From positions 70,421-134,420 of the forward strand of contig JAFWJF010000007.1 in assembly GCA_017511715.1 (NCBI GenBank): 64,000 bases of DNA, written 5' to 3'. The notes below the pieces were generated by a model. It saw only the letters and a program-made list of their open reading frames with translations, ran no database searches and had not been told where the DNA came from. This DNA is from Alphaproteobacteria bacterium. GTDB taxonomy: Bacteria > Pseudomonadota > Alphaproteobacteria > Rs-D84. A program made the translations under genes and the position numbers. Below are positions 7,805 to 16,574 of this stretch, in pieces. Numbering within the stretch: position 1 is the first letter of the stretch; the number at the start of each line of letters is the position of its first letter.

Positions 7805-7990
7805 TTATGCCGCCCTTTTCATCAATTCACAATGACGCGCACCGGCTGTCAAAGAATTCGCTTCTGTAAATGTATTTCTTTCTTCGAATTCAGCACGTTT
7901 ACCGATATTGAAATTGCTGATTGGTCTTATATATCCCATTGAACGTGAAAAAGTTTCGCATTTTGTTCTTTGTTGTGTTTGTGGGTTCAT
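7805..7990 (-). CDS. Separate glycyl-radical C-terminal segment of class III ribonucleotide reductase
   Basis: A 61-residue protein that matches only the extreme C-terminus of NrdD. RTKCETFSRSMGYIRPISNF contains the glycyl-radical motif R-x-x-GY, so Gly19 is the expected radical site; a tail such as NIGKRAEFEER follows, as in NrdD C-termini. The ATG at 7990 has a consensus AGGAGG ribosome site. The large subunit just upstream ends before this region, so the two chains must combine to make an active enzyme. Residues 45-61 are unlike the family. The alternative, an ancestral frameshift kept as two genes, leads to the same picture. Confidence 0.8.
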   Translation of the reverse strand: MNPQTQQRTKCETFSRSMGYIRPISNFNIGKRAEFEERNTFTEANSLTAGARHCELMKRAA

Positions 7991-8015
7991 GTTTTTCCTC
8001 CTTTCCTTTTTTTGA

Positions 8016-10070
8016 TTATTCGTGATTGTCACATTTACATTGGCAATCGTTATTGTTTGCCGCAATTTCTGCATCGCATTTTGGACAGAAATCGTGCCGA
8101 CCTGGTAAATAGCCATGTTTCGGACAAATTGAAAATGTAGGCGTCAATGTCATATATGGCACTTTGTAATTTTCGAATATTGTCCTTACGATTTTTTCAG
8201 CCGCTTCGCCAGATGAAACCGGTTCGCCCATATAAAGGTGCAACATTGTGCCACCTGTATATTTACGCTGTAATTCTTCCTGGTGTTCCAAGGCGACAAA
8301 TGGGTCGTCTGTGAAATACACTGGTAATTGAGTAGAATTTGTATAATAAGGCGCATCTTCTGTTCCTGCGGTCAAAATATCAGGGAAATTCTTTTTATCT
8401 GTTTTAGCAAAACGATACGCACATCCTTCGGCTGGCGTTGCTTCCAAATTATACAGATTGCCTGTCGTTTCCTGATAATCAGCCAAATTAGTTCTGATAA
8501 AATCCATCACTTCCAAAACAAGATTTTTACCGAATACAGTTGCGATGTTGTCTGTGCCATTTGTGAAATTCATAACCATTTCATTTGCACCATTAACACC
8601 AATTGTTGAAAAGTGATGATTCCAGTTGCCCAGATAACGTTTTGTAAACGGATAAAGGCCACGTTCCAAATTCTTGGAAATAATTTTGCGTTTGATTTCC
8701 AATGAATCACGTGCCAAATCAAGCAATCTTTTCAATTCGCGCAATAAACCTTCGCGGTCGCCCTTGTGAGTATAACCAAGGCGCGCCAAATTAATTGTCA
8801 CAACGCCAATAGAACCTGTTTTTTCAGCAGACCCAAACAAACCACCACCACGCTTTAACAATTCGCGCACATCAAGACGTAATCTGCAACACATGGAACG
8901 AACATCCGTTGGATTCAAATCAGAATTCAAGAAGTTCTGAAAATTCGGAATACCATATTTTGCCGCCAAATCAAACAAAGGTTTCACATTTGGATGTTCC
9001 CATGGGAAATCGTCTGTGATGTTGTATGTTGGAATTGGAAATGTAAACGGCCGCCCCAAAGCATCGCCTTCTGTCATAACTTCGATAAAGGCTTTGTTAA
9101 TCATATCCATTTCGGCCTGCAAATCACCATAGGTGAAATCAACCATTTTTTTGCCAACAAATGGACGCTGTTCACGCAAATCTTTTGGACAAGTCCAATC
9201 AAAAGTAAAGTTAATAAACGGCGTTTGTGTTCCCCAACGACACGGCACAGAACAATTAAACACCAATGTCTGCATCGCATTTTTTACATCTGCATAGGAT
9301 AATTTATCAATGCGAACATACGGTGCCAAATATGTATCAACAGAAGAAAACGCCTGCGCCCCAGCAAATTCGTTTTGTAAAGTACCCAAGAAATTCACCA
9401 TATGGGAAATTGCTGTCGCCATATGTTTTGCCGGTTCACATTGTAAATAGCCAGGAACACCATTGAATCCTTCGTACAACAATTCACGCAAAGACCAACC
9501 AGCACAATATCCAGTTAACCAACCTAAATCGTGAATATGAAATGCCGCAGATTTGTGCGCTTCGGCAATTTCTTTTGGATATATGCTTAACCAATATTCT
9601 GCCGTCATACGTTCAGAAGAACGCAAAATCAACCCACCAATTGAATACCCAATATTCGCATTTTCTTTCACGCGCCAATCTGCTTCACTTACATAGCCGT
9701 CAATTACTTCGACCGCATCAACCAACGAATCACGAATTTCAGCACGTTTTTGACGATATACAATATAGGCTTCTGCTGTCTTATACGCATGCGTATCCAT
9801 AAGGGTTTGAACAACTATATCTTGAATATTTTCAACGTTTGGTATTTGACCGGCGTATTTTTTATCCAATCTTTTCAGAACATCTTGTGTAATTTTTACA
9901 ATATCTGCATCTGAGACTTCACGCGTCACAGCCACAGCAGATTTAATCGCATCAAAAATCTTTTTCGCATCAAATGGCACAACTTCACCAGAACGTTTCT
10001 GTATTGATTCCAATTCACATGTTAATGTCGACACAACTTGAATTTTTGTTTCGTTTTTATTGCCCGCCAT
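8016..10070 (-). CDS. nrdD: Anaerobic (class III) ribonucleoside-triphosphate reductase large chain
   Basis: Reduces ribonucleoside triphosphates to dNTPs without oxygen. N-terminal ATP-cone (about 20-105: VVPFDAKKIFDAIKSAV...), then the glycyl-radical enzyme barrel with the conserved NFTNGTDNIATVFGKN and NLEATPAEGCAYRFAKTDKK segments. The C-terminus carries a zinc site (CPKHGY, CPKC) but stops after CQCKCDNHE without the usual radical glycine, which is encoded by the next gene. 684 residues. The ATG at 10070 is preferred (AAGGGG upstream); a TTG at 10076 is possible. Two NrdR boxes lie just upstream. Confidence 0.95.
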   Translation of the reverse strand: MAGNKNETKIQVVSTLTCELESIQKRSGEVVPFDAKKIFDAIKSAVAVTREVSDADIVKITQDVLKRLDKKYAGQIPNVENIQDIVVQTLMDTHAYKTAEAYIVYRQKRAEIRDSLVDAVEVIDGYVSEADWRVKENANIGYSIGGLILRSSERMTAEYWLSIYPKEIAEAHKSAAFHIHDLGWLTGYCAGWSLRELLYEGFNGVPGYLQCEPAKHMATAISHMVNFLGTLQNEFAGAQAFSSVDTYLAPYVRIDKLSYADVKNAMQTLVFNCSVPCRWGTQTPFINFTFDWTCPKDLREQRPFVGKKMVDFTYGDLQAEMDMINKAFIEVMTEGDALGRPFTFPIPTYNITDDFPWEHPNVKPLFDLAAKYGIPNFQNFLNSDLNPTDVRSMCCRLRLDVRELLKRGGGLFGSAEKTGSIGVVTINLARLGYTHKGDREGLLRELKRLLDLARDSLEIKRKIISKNLERGLYPFTKRYLGNWNHHFSTIGVNGANEMVMNFTNGTDNIATVFGKNLVLEVMDFIRTNLADYQETTGNLYNLEATPAEGCAYRFAKTDKKNFPDILTAGTEDAPYYTNSTQLPVYFTDDPFVALEHQEELQRKYTGGTMLHLYMGEPVSSGEAAEKIVRTIFENYKVPYMTLTPTFSICPKHGYLPGRHDFCPKCDAEIAANNNDCQCKCDNHE

Positions 10071-10095
10071 TTTCAACCCCTTAATTTTGACAAAA

Positions 10096-10111
10096 ACACT
10101 ATATATAGTAT
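10096..10111. promoter_or_regulatory. NrdR box 1
   Basis: ACACTATATATAGTAT matches the NrdR consensus (ACAC-w-ATATAT-w-GTGT type) and lies 26 bp before nrdD. With box 2 it forms the usual pair, centre to centre 33 bp (about three helical turns), where NrdR represses in the presence of dATP/ATP. Confidence 0.8.
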
Positions 10112-10128
10112 TCTTTTGCTTCCTTATG

Positions 10129-10144
10129 GCACAATATACAGTAT
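10129..10144. promoter_or_regulatory. NrdR box 2
   Basis: GCACAATATACAGTAT, on the same face as box 1. A plausible minus-strand promoter (TTGTGC, 16 bp, AATACT) lies between and within the two boxes, as expected for repression. Confidence 0.75.
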
Positions 10145-10265
10145 TTGTTATTCATTCTCATCCAAAAAAAAATTTTTTTTCCTGTTTTTTCACTTGCATT
10201 TTTATATCGCCCACTGAGTGTGCCTTTGCGCATGTTTTTATAAAACCGATTCGGTGTGTTTTTGT

Positions 10266-10281
10266 ACACTAAATACAGTTT
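10266..10281. promoter_or_regulatory. Possible third, weaker NrdR box
   Basis: ACACTAAATACAGTTT keeps both half-site cores with mismatches. It overlaps the -10 region of a possible distal promoter (TTGACG, 18 bp, TATTTA on the minus strand). Confidence 0.35.
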
Positions 10282-10635
10282 TGTATTTATTTTCGTCAAA
10301 AAACAGATAAAAAAGCGATTCGCAAAAGACTAAAAAATCAAAATATAGACATTTTTGTTCCGATTCGTATCAAGATATTGATTTTTTTATAATATTGTAT
10401 TGAATAAAGACGTTTTTACAAAACGAACTCAAAAGAACACCATGGAATCAAGAAAATGGGATGATGGGACGACCCAAACAAAAATAGCTGATTCGTTGCG
10501 AAAGCCACCATCCCATGTTATATATTCTCTCTTCTCTGCTTTCGCATGTTTTATATTGTATCACAAAAAAATTATTTTGCAAAAAAAGAATGCCGTTTAG
10601 ACATTCTTTCCAAAGATACAAAGGTAAAAAAGCCT
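10282..10635. other. Non-coding stretch with a long stem-loop
   Basis: No convincing gene. The clearest structure is ATGGGATGATGG (10456-10467) pairing with CCACCATCCCAT (10505-10516, 11 of 12 bp). The loop contains a second small hairpin, TGGG-ACGA-CCCA (10465-10476), that competes with the 5' arm. It could be a small RNA or leader; no known riboswitch fits. A 66-codon open frame across it (10400-10600) has no ribosome site. Confidence 0.35.
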
Positions 10636-10866
10636 TTAGTCGCGACGGCGGTGTTCATATTCGCATGTTGGTTTGTCGCCAAAAATCCATATAAACAACC
10701 AAATTAACGCTGCCAAACCGATAACAGCATAAACCAAACGCGTTAAAATTGTCATTGGACCAAAAAGCCAAGCCACTAAATCGAATCTAAAAAATCCGAC
10801 CAGCCCCCAGTTCAATGCCCCAACCAAAGATAAAGGTTTCAAAACATAATGTGTAAATGCACCCAT
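10636..10866 (-). CDS. DUF378 family small membrane protein
   Basis: A 76-residue inner-membrane protein with two hydrophobic segments. LSLVGALNWGLVGFFRFDLVAWLFG and LVYAVIGLAALIWLF are typical DUF378 features (the first contains the conserved GALNWGLVG). A charged, Cys-containing C-terminus (CEYEHRRRD) follows. Ribosome site CAGGAG at good distance. Function unknown in the family. The promoter region carries two 11-bp direct repeats. Confidence 0.85.
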   Translation of the reverse strand: MGAFTHYVLKPLSLVGALNWGLVGFFRFDLVAWLFGPMTILTRLVYAVIGLAALIWLFIWIFGDKPTCEYEHRRRD

Positions 10867-10910
10867 TTTTTTCTCCTGTGGTTATAAGTTTTAGTCTTTC
10901 AAGACATTGT

Positions 10911-10948
10911 TATTATACCGCAGGAACGCTTGTAATTCCGCAGGAACG
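10911..10948 (-). promoter_or_regulatory. DUF378 promoter -10 with two direct repeats
   Basis: On the minus strand TATAAT (10911-10916) is preceded by two copies of CGTTCCTGCGG (10918-10928 and 10938-10948) exactly 20 bp apart, covering the place of a -35 box that is otherwise poor. This is the geometry of an activator site, bound on one face of the helix. Confidence 0.45.
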
Positions 10949-10985
10949 GTTTCATATCATAATTAATAAAAATATTTATTTCTTA

Positions 10986-11022
10986 TAAAAAAATATCCCC
11001 ACAATTATGGGGATATTTTTAT
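10986..11022 (-). terminator. Terminator after ppdK
   Basis: Stem AATATCCCC/GGGGATATT, T runs on both strands, 18 bp after the ppdK stop. Confidence 0.85.
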
Positions 11023-11039
11023 TTGTTTTACGCAAAATA

Positions 11040-13700
11040 TTATTTTTTGCGTGGGTGTTTAACCGCCGCTTGTGCCGCCGCCAAACGTGCAATTGGCACG
11101 CGGAACGGAGAACAAGATACCGAATTGAATCCGCATTTATGGAAGAATTCAATAGAGTCAGGATCACCACCATGTTCACCACACACACCAAGATGAATTT
11201 CTTCGCCCTTGGTTGCACGTGCTTTCTCAACAGCGTCTTTAATCAACAGACCAACACCCAATTGATCAACGGATGCAAATGGGTCTGCGACATAAACACC
11301 GCGTGCGCGATATTCGTCTAAGATTTTACCAGTATCATCACGCGACATACCCAATGTTGTTTGTGTCAAATCGTTTGTTCCGAATTCAAAGAATTCACAA
11401 GATTCTGCGATTTCGTTAGCCAACAATGCCGCACGTGGCAATTCAATCATTGAACCAACTTTGTATTCAACACTGTCGCCTGTTTCTGCAAACAATGCAG
11501 ATGCAGTCGCATCAATCACAGATTTAACAATATCCACTTCTTTCTTTGACCCAACCAATGGAACTTCGATTTCTGGGAATACGCGAACGCCTGCTTTTTT
11601 GCATTCGATAGCCGCCGACAAAATTGCACGTGTTTGCATTTCGCAGATTTCAGGATATGTAATCGCCAAGCGGCAACCACGATGTCCAAGCATTGGGTTT
11701 TGTTCTTTTAATGCTTCACTGCGTGCCTTTACGAATTCAACAGATTTGCCAATGTGTTTTGCCAATTCCGCCATGTCTTCTTCGGTATGAGGCAAGAATT
11801 CATGTAAAGGTGGATCGATTAAACGAATTGTCACTGGCAGACCATCCATAATCTTGAACAATTCGACAAAGTCTGCTTTCTGATACGGCAACAATTTATC
11901 CAGCGCAGCACGACGACCAGCTTCATCATCAGCCAAAATCATTTCACGCATATCTTGGATACGGCTTGGGTCAAAGAACATGTGTTCTGTACGCGCAAGT
12001 CCAATACCTTCGGCACCAAAATCACGTGCTTGTTTTGCATCTTTTGGTGTTTCTGCGTTTGCTTTCACTGTCAAATCTTTGATTTCATCAACCCATTTCA
12101 TCAATGTACCAAAATTACCAGTCAATTCTACAGATACAGTTGGAACCGCACCTTCGATAATTTCGCCTTTGGCGCCATCAATGGAAACCCAATCACCTTC
12201 GTGGATAACCGCGCCAGATGTTGTCTTCATTGTCTTGGTTTCATAATCAATTTTGATGTCAGGCGAACCAGATACGCATGGTGTTCCCATACCACGTGCA
12301 ACCACAGCCGCGTGTGAAGTCATACCACCACGTGCAGTAATAACACCCTGCGCCGCGTTCATACCCGCAATATCTTCTGGGGAAGTTTCAACGCGGATAA
12401 GCATAACTTTTTTGCCTTCTTTCTTCCAGGCTTCTGCATCTTCTGCGTTAAATACAGCCTGACCAACCGCGGCACCTGGGGACGCAGGAAGTCCGGTCGC
12501 TATAACTTTTCTTTCTGCCTTTGGGTCCAACATTGGATGCAACAAGTGATTTAATTGGTCTGCACCAACGCGCAAGATTGCTTCTTCTTTTGTTAACAAG
12601 CCTTCTTCGACCATTTCTACCGCCATACGGACAGCAGCAGCAGCGGTTCTTTTACCATTACGGCATTGCAACATCCACAATTTTTTGTGTTCAATTGTGA
12701 ATTCCATATCTTGCATGTCTTTGTAATGTTTTTCCAATTTATCACGAACATCAACCAATTGTGCATATACTTCTGGCATTGCTTCTTCTAATGAAGTACG
12801 ACCAGAACCATCTTTTGCCATAGGCTGTGGAGTTCTGATACCTGCCACAACGTCTTCACCCTGGGCATTAATCAGATATTCGCCATAGAATTTGTTTTCA
12901 CCAGTTGCTGGGTCACGAGAAAAACACACACCAGTTGCAGAATCATCACCAGAATTACCGAATACCATCGCTTGGACATTTACAGCGGTTCCCCAATCGC
13001 CAGGGATGTTATTTAATTTACGATATGTGATGGCTTTTTTTGACATCCAAGAACCAAACACAGCACCGATACCCAATTTCAACTGTTCCCATGGGTCTTG
13101 TGGGAAAACTTTGCCAATTTTGACACCGATTTCCTTGAACTTTTCAACCAATTCTTTCAAGTCTTCGGCGGTCAATTCTGTATCGACTTTGTATCCTTTG
13201 TCTTCCTTCATACGTTCCAAAGTGTGTTCGAACAAGTCAATATCTGCACCCAACACAACGTCCGAAAACATCATAATGAAACGACGATAAGAATCATAAG
13301 CAAATCTTTCATTATTTGCCGCCTTTGCCAAAGCCTTTACAGTTTCATCATTCAAGCCTAAATTTAATACTGTATCCATCATACCAGGCATGGAAACACG
13401 CGCACCAGAACGAACAGACACCAACAAAGGATTTTCGTTATCTGCAAATTTTTTGCCCATAATAGATTCAATATGTGCAACACCCGCTTTCACTTGGTCC
13501 ATCAAATCAGCAGGATAAGTTTGTCCGTTTTCATAATAATATGTACAAACATCAGTTGTGACTGTGAAGCCCGCAGGAACCGGCAATCCAACCAAATTCA
13601 TTTCTGCCAAATTAGCACCCTTGCCCCCCAACAGATTACGCATATCTGCGCGACCTTCGGCGGCACCATTTCCAAATGTATAAACCCATTTATTTGCCAT
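11040..13700 (-). CDS. ppdK: Pyruvate, phosphate dikinase
   Basis: Interconverts pyruvate + ATP + Pi with phosphoenolpyruvate + AMP + PPi, used in gluconeogenesis or in PPi-linked glycolysis of anaerobes. 886 residues, the family length. Seen: N-terminal ATP-grasp domain (LLGGKGANLAEM), the swivelling phosphohistidine domain with GGMTSHAAVVARGMGTPCVS (near residue 455), and the C-terminal PEP/pyruvate barrel with the catalytic Cys in LGVCGEHGGDP. The start at 13700 has AGGAGAT; a longer frame to 13820 runs into the divergent promoter region and is rejected. Confidence 0.97.
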   Translation of the reverse strand: MANKWVYTFGNGAAEGRADMRNLLGGKGANLAEMNLVGLPVPAGFTVTTDVCTYYYENGQTYPADLMDQVKAGVAHIESIMGKKFADNENPLLVSVRSGARVSMPGMMDTVLNLGLNDETVKALAKAANNERFAYDSYRRFIMMFSDVVLGADIDLFEHTLERMKEDKGYKVDTELTAEDLKELVEKFKEIGVKIGKVFPQDPWEQLKLGIGAVFGSWMSKKAITYRKLNNIPGDWGTAVNVQAMVFGNSGDDSATGVCFSRDPATGENKFYGEYLINAQGEDVVAGIRTPQPMAKDGSGRTSLEEAMPEVYAQLVDVRDKLEKHYKDMQDMEFTIEHKKLWMLQCRNGKRTAAAAVRMAVEMVEEGLLTKEEAILRVGADQLNHLLHPMLDPKAERKVIATGLPASPGAAVGQAVFNAEDAEAWKKEGKKVMLIRVETSPEDIAGMNAAQGVITARGGMTSHAAVVARGMGTPCVSGSPDIKIDYETKTMKTTSGAVIHEGDWVSIDGAKGEIIEGAVPTVSVELTGNFGTLMKWVDEIKDLTVKANAETPKDAKQARDFGAEGIGLARTEHMFFDPSRIQDMREMILADDEAGRRAALDKLLPYQKADFVELFKIMDGLPVTIRLIDPPLHEFLPHTEEDMAELAKHIGKSVEFVKARSEALKEQNPMLGHRGCRLAITYPEICEMQTRAILSAAIECKKAGVRVFPEIEVPLVGSKKEVDIVKSVIDATASALFAETGDSVEYKVGSMIELPRAALLANEIAESCEFFEFGTNDLTQTTLGMSRDDTGKILDEYRARGVYVADPFASVDQLGVGLLIKDAVEKARATKGEEIHLGVCGEHGGDPDSIEFFHKCGFNSVSCSPFRVPIARLAAAQAAVKHPRKK

Positions 13701-13812
13701 GGTATCTCCTTTATAATTAAGTTTATGTAAGACGGGCGTATTGTGAAGAAAAACATTCATAAAAGCAAGGACAAAATCATAAAAATTTGTTTTTTTATCC
13801 AAAAATACAAAT

Positions 13813-13841
13813 ATTGACAAATGTTGATAAATTGGGTAATC
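13813..13841 (+). promoter_or_regulatory. Promoter of msbA
   Basis: TTGACA, 17 bp, TAATCT. A weaker divergent promoter for ppdK (TTGTCA, 16 bp, TAAAAA) overlaps it on the other strand at about 13792-13819. Confidence 0.75.
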
Positions 13842-13872
13842 TGTCCCTGAACAAGTTATGGGAACAGAAAAA

Positions 13873-15636
13873 ATGAAGAAAATAACTGAAAATATGTTTA
13901 TAAAAAATTACAAGCGCATGTGGCCATATATCAGGCCGTTTTGGGTTCGCGCTTTGTTAACAATACTGCTGGCCATCCCTGTGGGTATGTTGGATGCAGT
14001 GATTGCATGGGCTATTAAGCCGTTTACCGATGGTATGATGACAGAAAACCCATTATTTCCGGCGTGGTTGTTGCCGGTTGTGATTGTTGGCTTTACAACG
14101 GTTCAGGGCGCATTGACATACACCGTTGGATACCTGAACACATGGGTTGGTGGCAAGATTACAAATTTACTGAAAGCCGACTTGTTCAAGAAATTGTTAA
14201 CATTTGAAACAGAATTTTTTACATCAAAAAATTCTGGTGATATTTTGGTTAAATTCAGCAGCAATGCCGATACGGCCTGTGCTGGTTTGTTGAGTAATGT
14301 AAAATCTTTCGTACAGAAATTCTTCACATCAATTTCTTTGATATTCGTATTATTTTATAATTCATGGCAATTAGCATTGGTTTGCGTAACAATATTGCTT
14401 TGTGCATTTTTGCCAATGTTGTCGTTAAAGAAACGTGTGACACCTGTGTTAAATCGTTCAATGCAAGTTGGCGCATCACTGACAACAAAATATAATGAAA
14501 CATATGCAGGAAACAAAACTATTATCTCTTACAATTTGGAAGAATATCAGGACAATCGTTATTTAACCGTGCTTGATGAAACTTTCAATTTGGGCATGAA
14601 ATTATTCAAAAGAACACAATGGTTAACACCTGTAATCCACATTGTTTTATCTTTTGGTATCGCACTGGCGTTGTGGTTTGGTTCTTATTTAATCGCGCAT
14701 GGGCAATTAACCACAGGTGGCTTTGTATCGTTCTTGACATCATTGATATTGTTATATACACCAATCAAAGCGTTGAGTGGTGATTATAATTCAATGTTGC
14801 GTTCTTTCTGGGCGATTGAGCAAGTATTTGATGTATTGGATACAAAACCAGCAATCACAGATTCTAAACACGCAATAGAAATGCCAAAAACACATAAACA
14901 AATCAAATTTAATGATGTGACATTTAACTATTTACCTGATGTGCCAGTGTTGAAAGACATTAACTTGACTGTTAACCAAGGCGAAACTGTTGCAATAGTT
15001 GGTAATTCAGGTGGCGGTAAAACAACATTGGTAAACCTGTTACCACGTTTTTATGACGTGACAAAGGGGGCAATTACTGTTGACGGTACAGATATTCGTG
15101 ATTTCACATTGCATTCTTTGCGTCAAAATATCGCTGTTGTTTTCCAAGATAATTTCTTGTTCGAAGGTACCATTCGTGAAAACATAATGTTGGGTAATGA
15201 AAACGCAACCGAAGAAGAAGTAAAACGTGCAACTAAATTGGCGTATCTTGATGAATTTCTTGCGACATTAAAACACGGTCTTGATACCAAAATTGGCGAA
15301 CGCGGTATAACATTGTCTGGCGGGCAGCGTCAACGTGTTGCGATTGCGCGTGCATTTCTTAAAAACGCACCAATATTAGTGTTAGACGAAGCAACATCTG
15401 CATTGGATAACAAATCAGAAGCCGTCGTGCAAAAGGCAATTGAAAACTTGATGCATGATAAAACAGTGTTTGTTATCGCGCACAGATTATCAACCATCCG
15501 TAACGCAACAAAAATTATTGTTGTGAATGATGGAAAAATTGTAGAATCTGGTTCACACGAAGATTTATTAAAATTGGAATGCGGTGCATACAAAACATTG
15601 TACGAAATGCAATTCAAAACCAAAGAAGACAAATAA
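13873..15636 (+). CDS. msbA: MsbA-type lipid exporter (ABC half-transporter)
   Basis: Inner-membrane ABC exporter; the closest role is flipping lipid A-core across the inner membrane. About 587 residues: N-terminal six-helix membrane domain (1-310), then the ATPase with Walker A GNSGGGKT (about 377-384), signature LSGGQRQRVAIARA (about 480), Walker B ILVLDEATS and the H-loop FVIAHRLST. The start is ambiguous: ATG 13858 leaves only a ~10 nt leader from the predicted start site, so ATG 13873 is preferred. MsbA versus another lipid or peptide exporter cannot be separated from sequence alone. Confidence 0.85.
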   Translation: MKKITENMFIKNYKRMWPYIRPFWVRALLTILLAIPVGMLDAVIAWAIKPFTDGMMTENPLFPAWLLPVVIVGFTTVQGALTYTVGYLNTWVGGKITNLLKADLFKKLLTFETEFFTSKNSGDILVKFSSNADTACAGLLSNVKSFVQKFFTSISLIFVLFYNSWQLALVCVTILLCAFLPMLSLKKRVTPVLNRSMQVGASLTTKYNETYAGNKTIISYNLEEYQDNRYLTVLDETFNLGMKLFKRTQWLTPVIHIVLSFGIALALWFGSYLIAHGQLTTGGFVSFLTSLILLYTPIKALSGDYNSMLRSFWAIEQVFDVLDTKPAITDSKHAIEMPKTHKQIKFNDVTFNYLPDVPVLKDINLTVNQGETVAIVGNSGGGKTTLVNLLPRFYDVTKGAITVDGTDIRDFTLHSLRQNIAVVFQDNFLFEGTIRENIMLGNENATEEEVKRATKLAYLDEFLATLKHGLDTKIGERGITLSGGQRQRVAIARAFLKNAPILVLDEATSALDNKSEAVVQKAIENLMHDKTVFVIAHRLSTIRNATKIIVVNDGKIVESGSHEDLLKLECGAYKTLYEMQFKTKEDK

Positions 15637-15639
15637 ACG

Positions 15640-15667
15640 AAAAGGTCGCAAATGCGACCTTTTTTTG
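15640..15667 (+). terminator. Terminator of msbA
   Basis: GGTCGC/GCGACC stem, flanked by A and T runs, 4 bp after the stop. Confidence 0.85.
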
Positions 15668-15670
15668 TGT

Positions 15671-15747
15671 GTCAGAAAGAATTTTCCGATTGGTCAAAAC
15701 CCCATAGAGCATTTTCTCCAACCGATAAATATAATATTATTTCTGAC
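15671..15747. repeat. Imperfect long inverted repeat
   Basis: GTCAGAAA (15671-15678) is mirrored by TTTCTGAC (15740-15747), with a second imperfect pair CCGATTGG/CCAACCG inside. A separate short hairpin CGGGAA/TTCCCG follows near 15760. No gene is seen in this convergent gap. Confidence 0.3.
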
Positions 15748-15786
15748 GCGTTTTTTACACGGGAACGATTTCCCGGGCATTATTTC

Positions 15787-16092
15787 TTATTTTTTAGCAA
15801 AAACATTTTCAGGTGTATTGATATTACATACCCCAACAATAAAATCTATCAAAGACCAAATTGCAGTAATAAAAACCCCAAAAACTGTACAGGTCAACAA
15901 AAACATTGCCACGCCCGAACCTATTTTTCCGGCATAAAAACGATGTGCACCAAACACGCCCAGGAACCAGCACAACAATAAATATACACCCATTGATTTA
16001 GAAAAATCATATTGTACATATCCGCACTTTGGACAAGCCTTTGCTTTATCAGAATGTCTTGCACCACATTCACGACAATAAATCATAGCCAT
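15787..16092 (-). CDS. TM2-domain protein with zinc ribbon
   Basis: A 101-residue membrane protein. Residues 1-25 form a zinc ribbon (C6, C9, C20, C23: YCRECG and ACPKCG). The rest is a TM2 domain with two membrane segments joined by the conserved GVFGAHRFYAGKIGSGVAM turn. Function unknown. Its ATG overlaps the last base of the upstream MmcQ-like gene, so the two are translationally coupled. Confidence 0.88.
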   Translation of the reverse strand: MAMIYCRECGARHSDKAKACPKCGYVQYDFSKSMGVYLLLCWFLGVFGAHRFYAGKIGSGVAMFLLTCTVFGVFITAIWSLIDFIVGVCNINTPENVFAKK

Positions 16093-16472
16093 TATTTTAC
16101 CCTTTTTTTGCTTTTAGTTAATTCATACGATACTTTTATCAAAAATTCAACATCAGAAATTGAAACGCTGCCATCCAACAACACAGACACCCACGCCACT
16201 TTATTCATGTGATAAGCCGGCATAATGCCCTTTTGTGTTATAAAACTGCCGATAACGACGGGGTCTGTTTTTACATTCAATACATCAACCAAATCTTCGC
16301 CAGACAAGCCCAATTTATATTTCGGAACTGCCATTATCAACCCGAACCATTTTCGATTATCCTGATGCCTTAAAACGACAAATTCGGGGTATTTAGCCCA
16401 TGGTGTATCCCCAGAAACTTTCAGTTTCTTTTTAACAAAGCCTAAAACATCACTGCGCAAAGATTTTTTCAT
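16092..16472 (-). CDS. MmcQ/YjbR family protein
   Basis: 126 residues of the MmcQ/YjbR family (CyaY-like fold; often annotated DNA-binding, true role unclear). Typical features: WAKYPEFVVLRHQDNRKWFGLIM, the DVLNVKTDP strand and the MNKVAWVSVLLDGSVS block near the C-terminus. No signal or membrane segment. First gene of a two-gene unit with the TM2 protein. Confidence 0.82.
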   Translation of the reverse strand: MKKSLRSDVLGFVKKKLKVSGDTPWAKYPEFVVLRHQDNRKWFGLIMAVPKYKLGLSGEDLVDVLNVKTDPVVIGSFITQKGIMPAYHMNKVAWVSVLLDGSVSISDVEFLIKVSYELTKSKKRVK

Positions 16473-16574
16473 AACAAAAAGATTATATCATAATAATACT
16501 TGTTTTTACAAAAAAATGTTCTAGACTCTAGGTTTTAATCAGTAATTTCTACTTTTAACCAAGGATGAATAATT

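Noticed and set aside
10465..10476. Guanidine-II (mini-ykkC) riboswitch because of the TGGG-ACGA-CCCA hairpin
   Set aside because: The class needs two such ACGR hairpins in tandem before a transporter or carboxylase gene; only one is present and no such gene follows.
10400..10600. 66-codon plus-strand open frame
   Set aside because: No ribosome site, runs through the inverted repeat, and the reading is low complexity.
10923..10947. ECF-sigma (EcfG type) promoter from the two GGAAC words
   Set aside because: No CGTT-type -10 at the right distance and no gene downstream on that strand.
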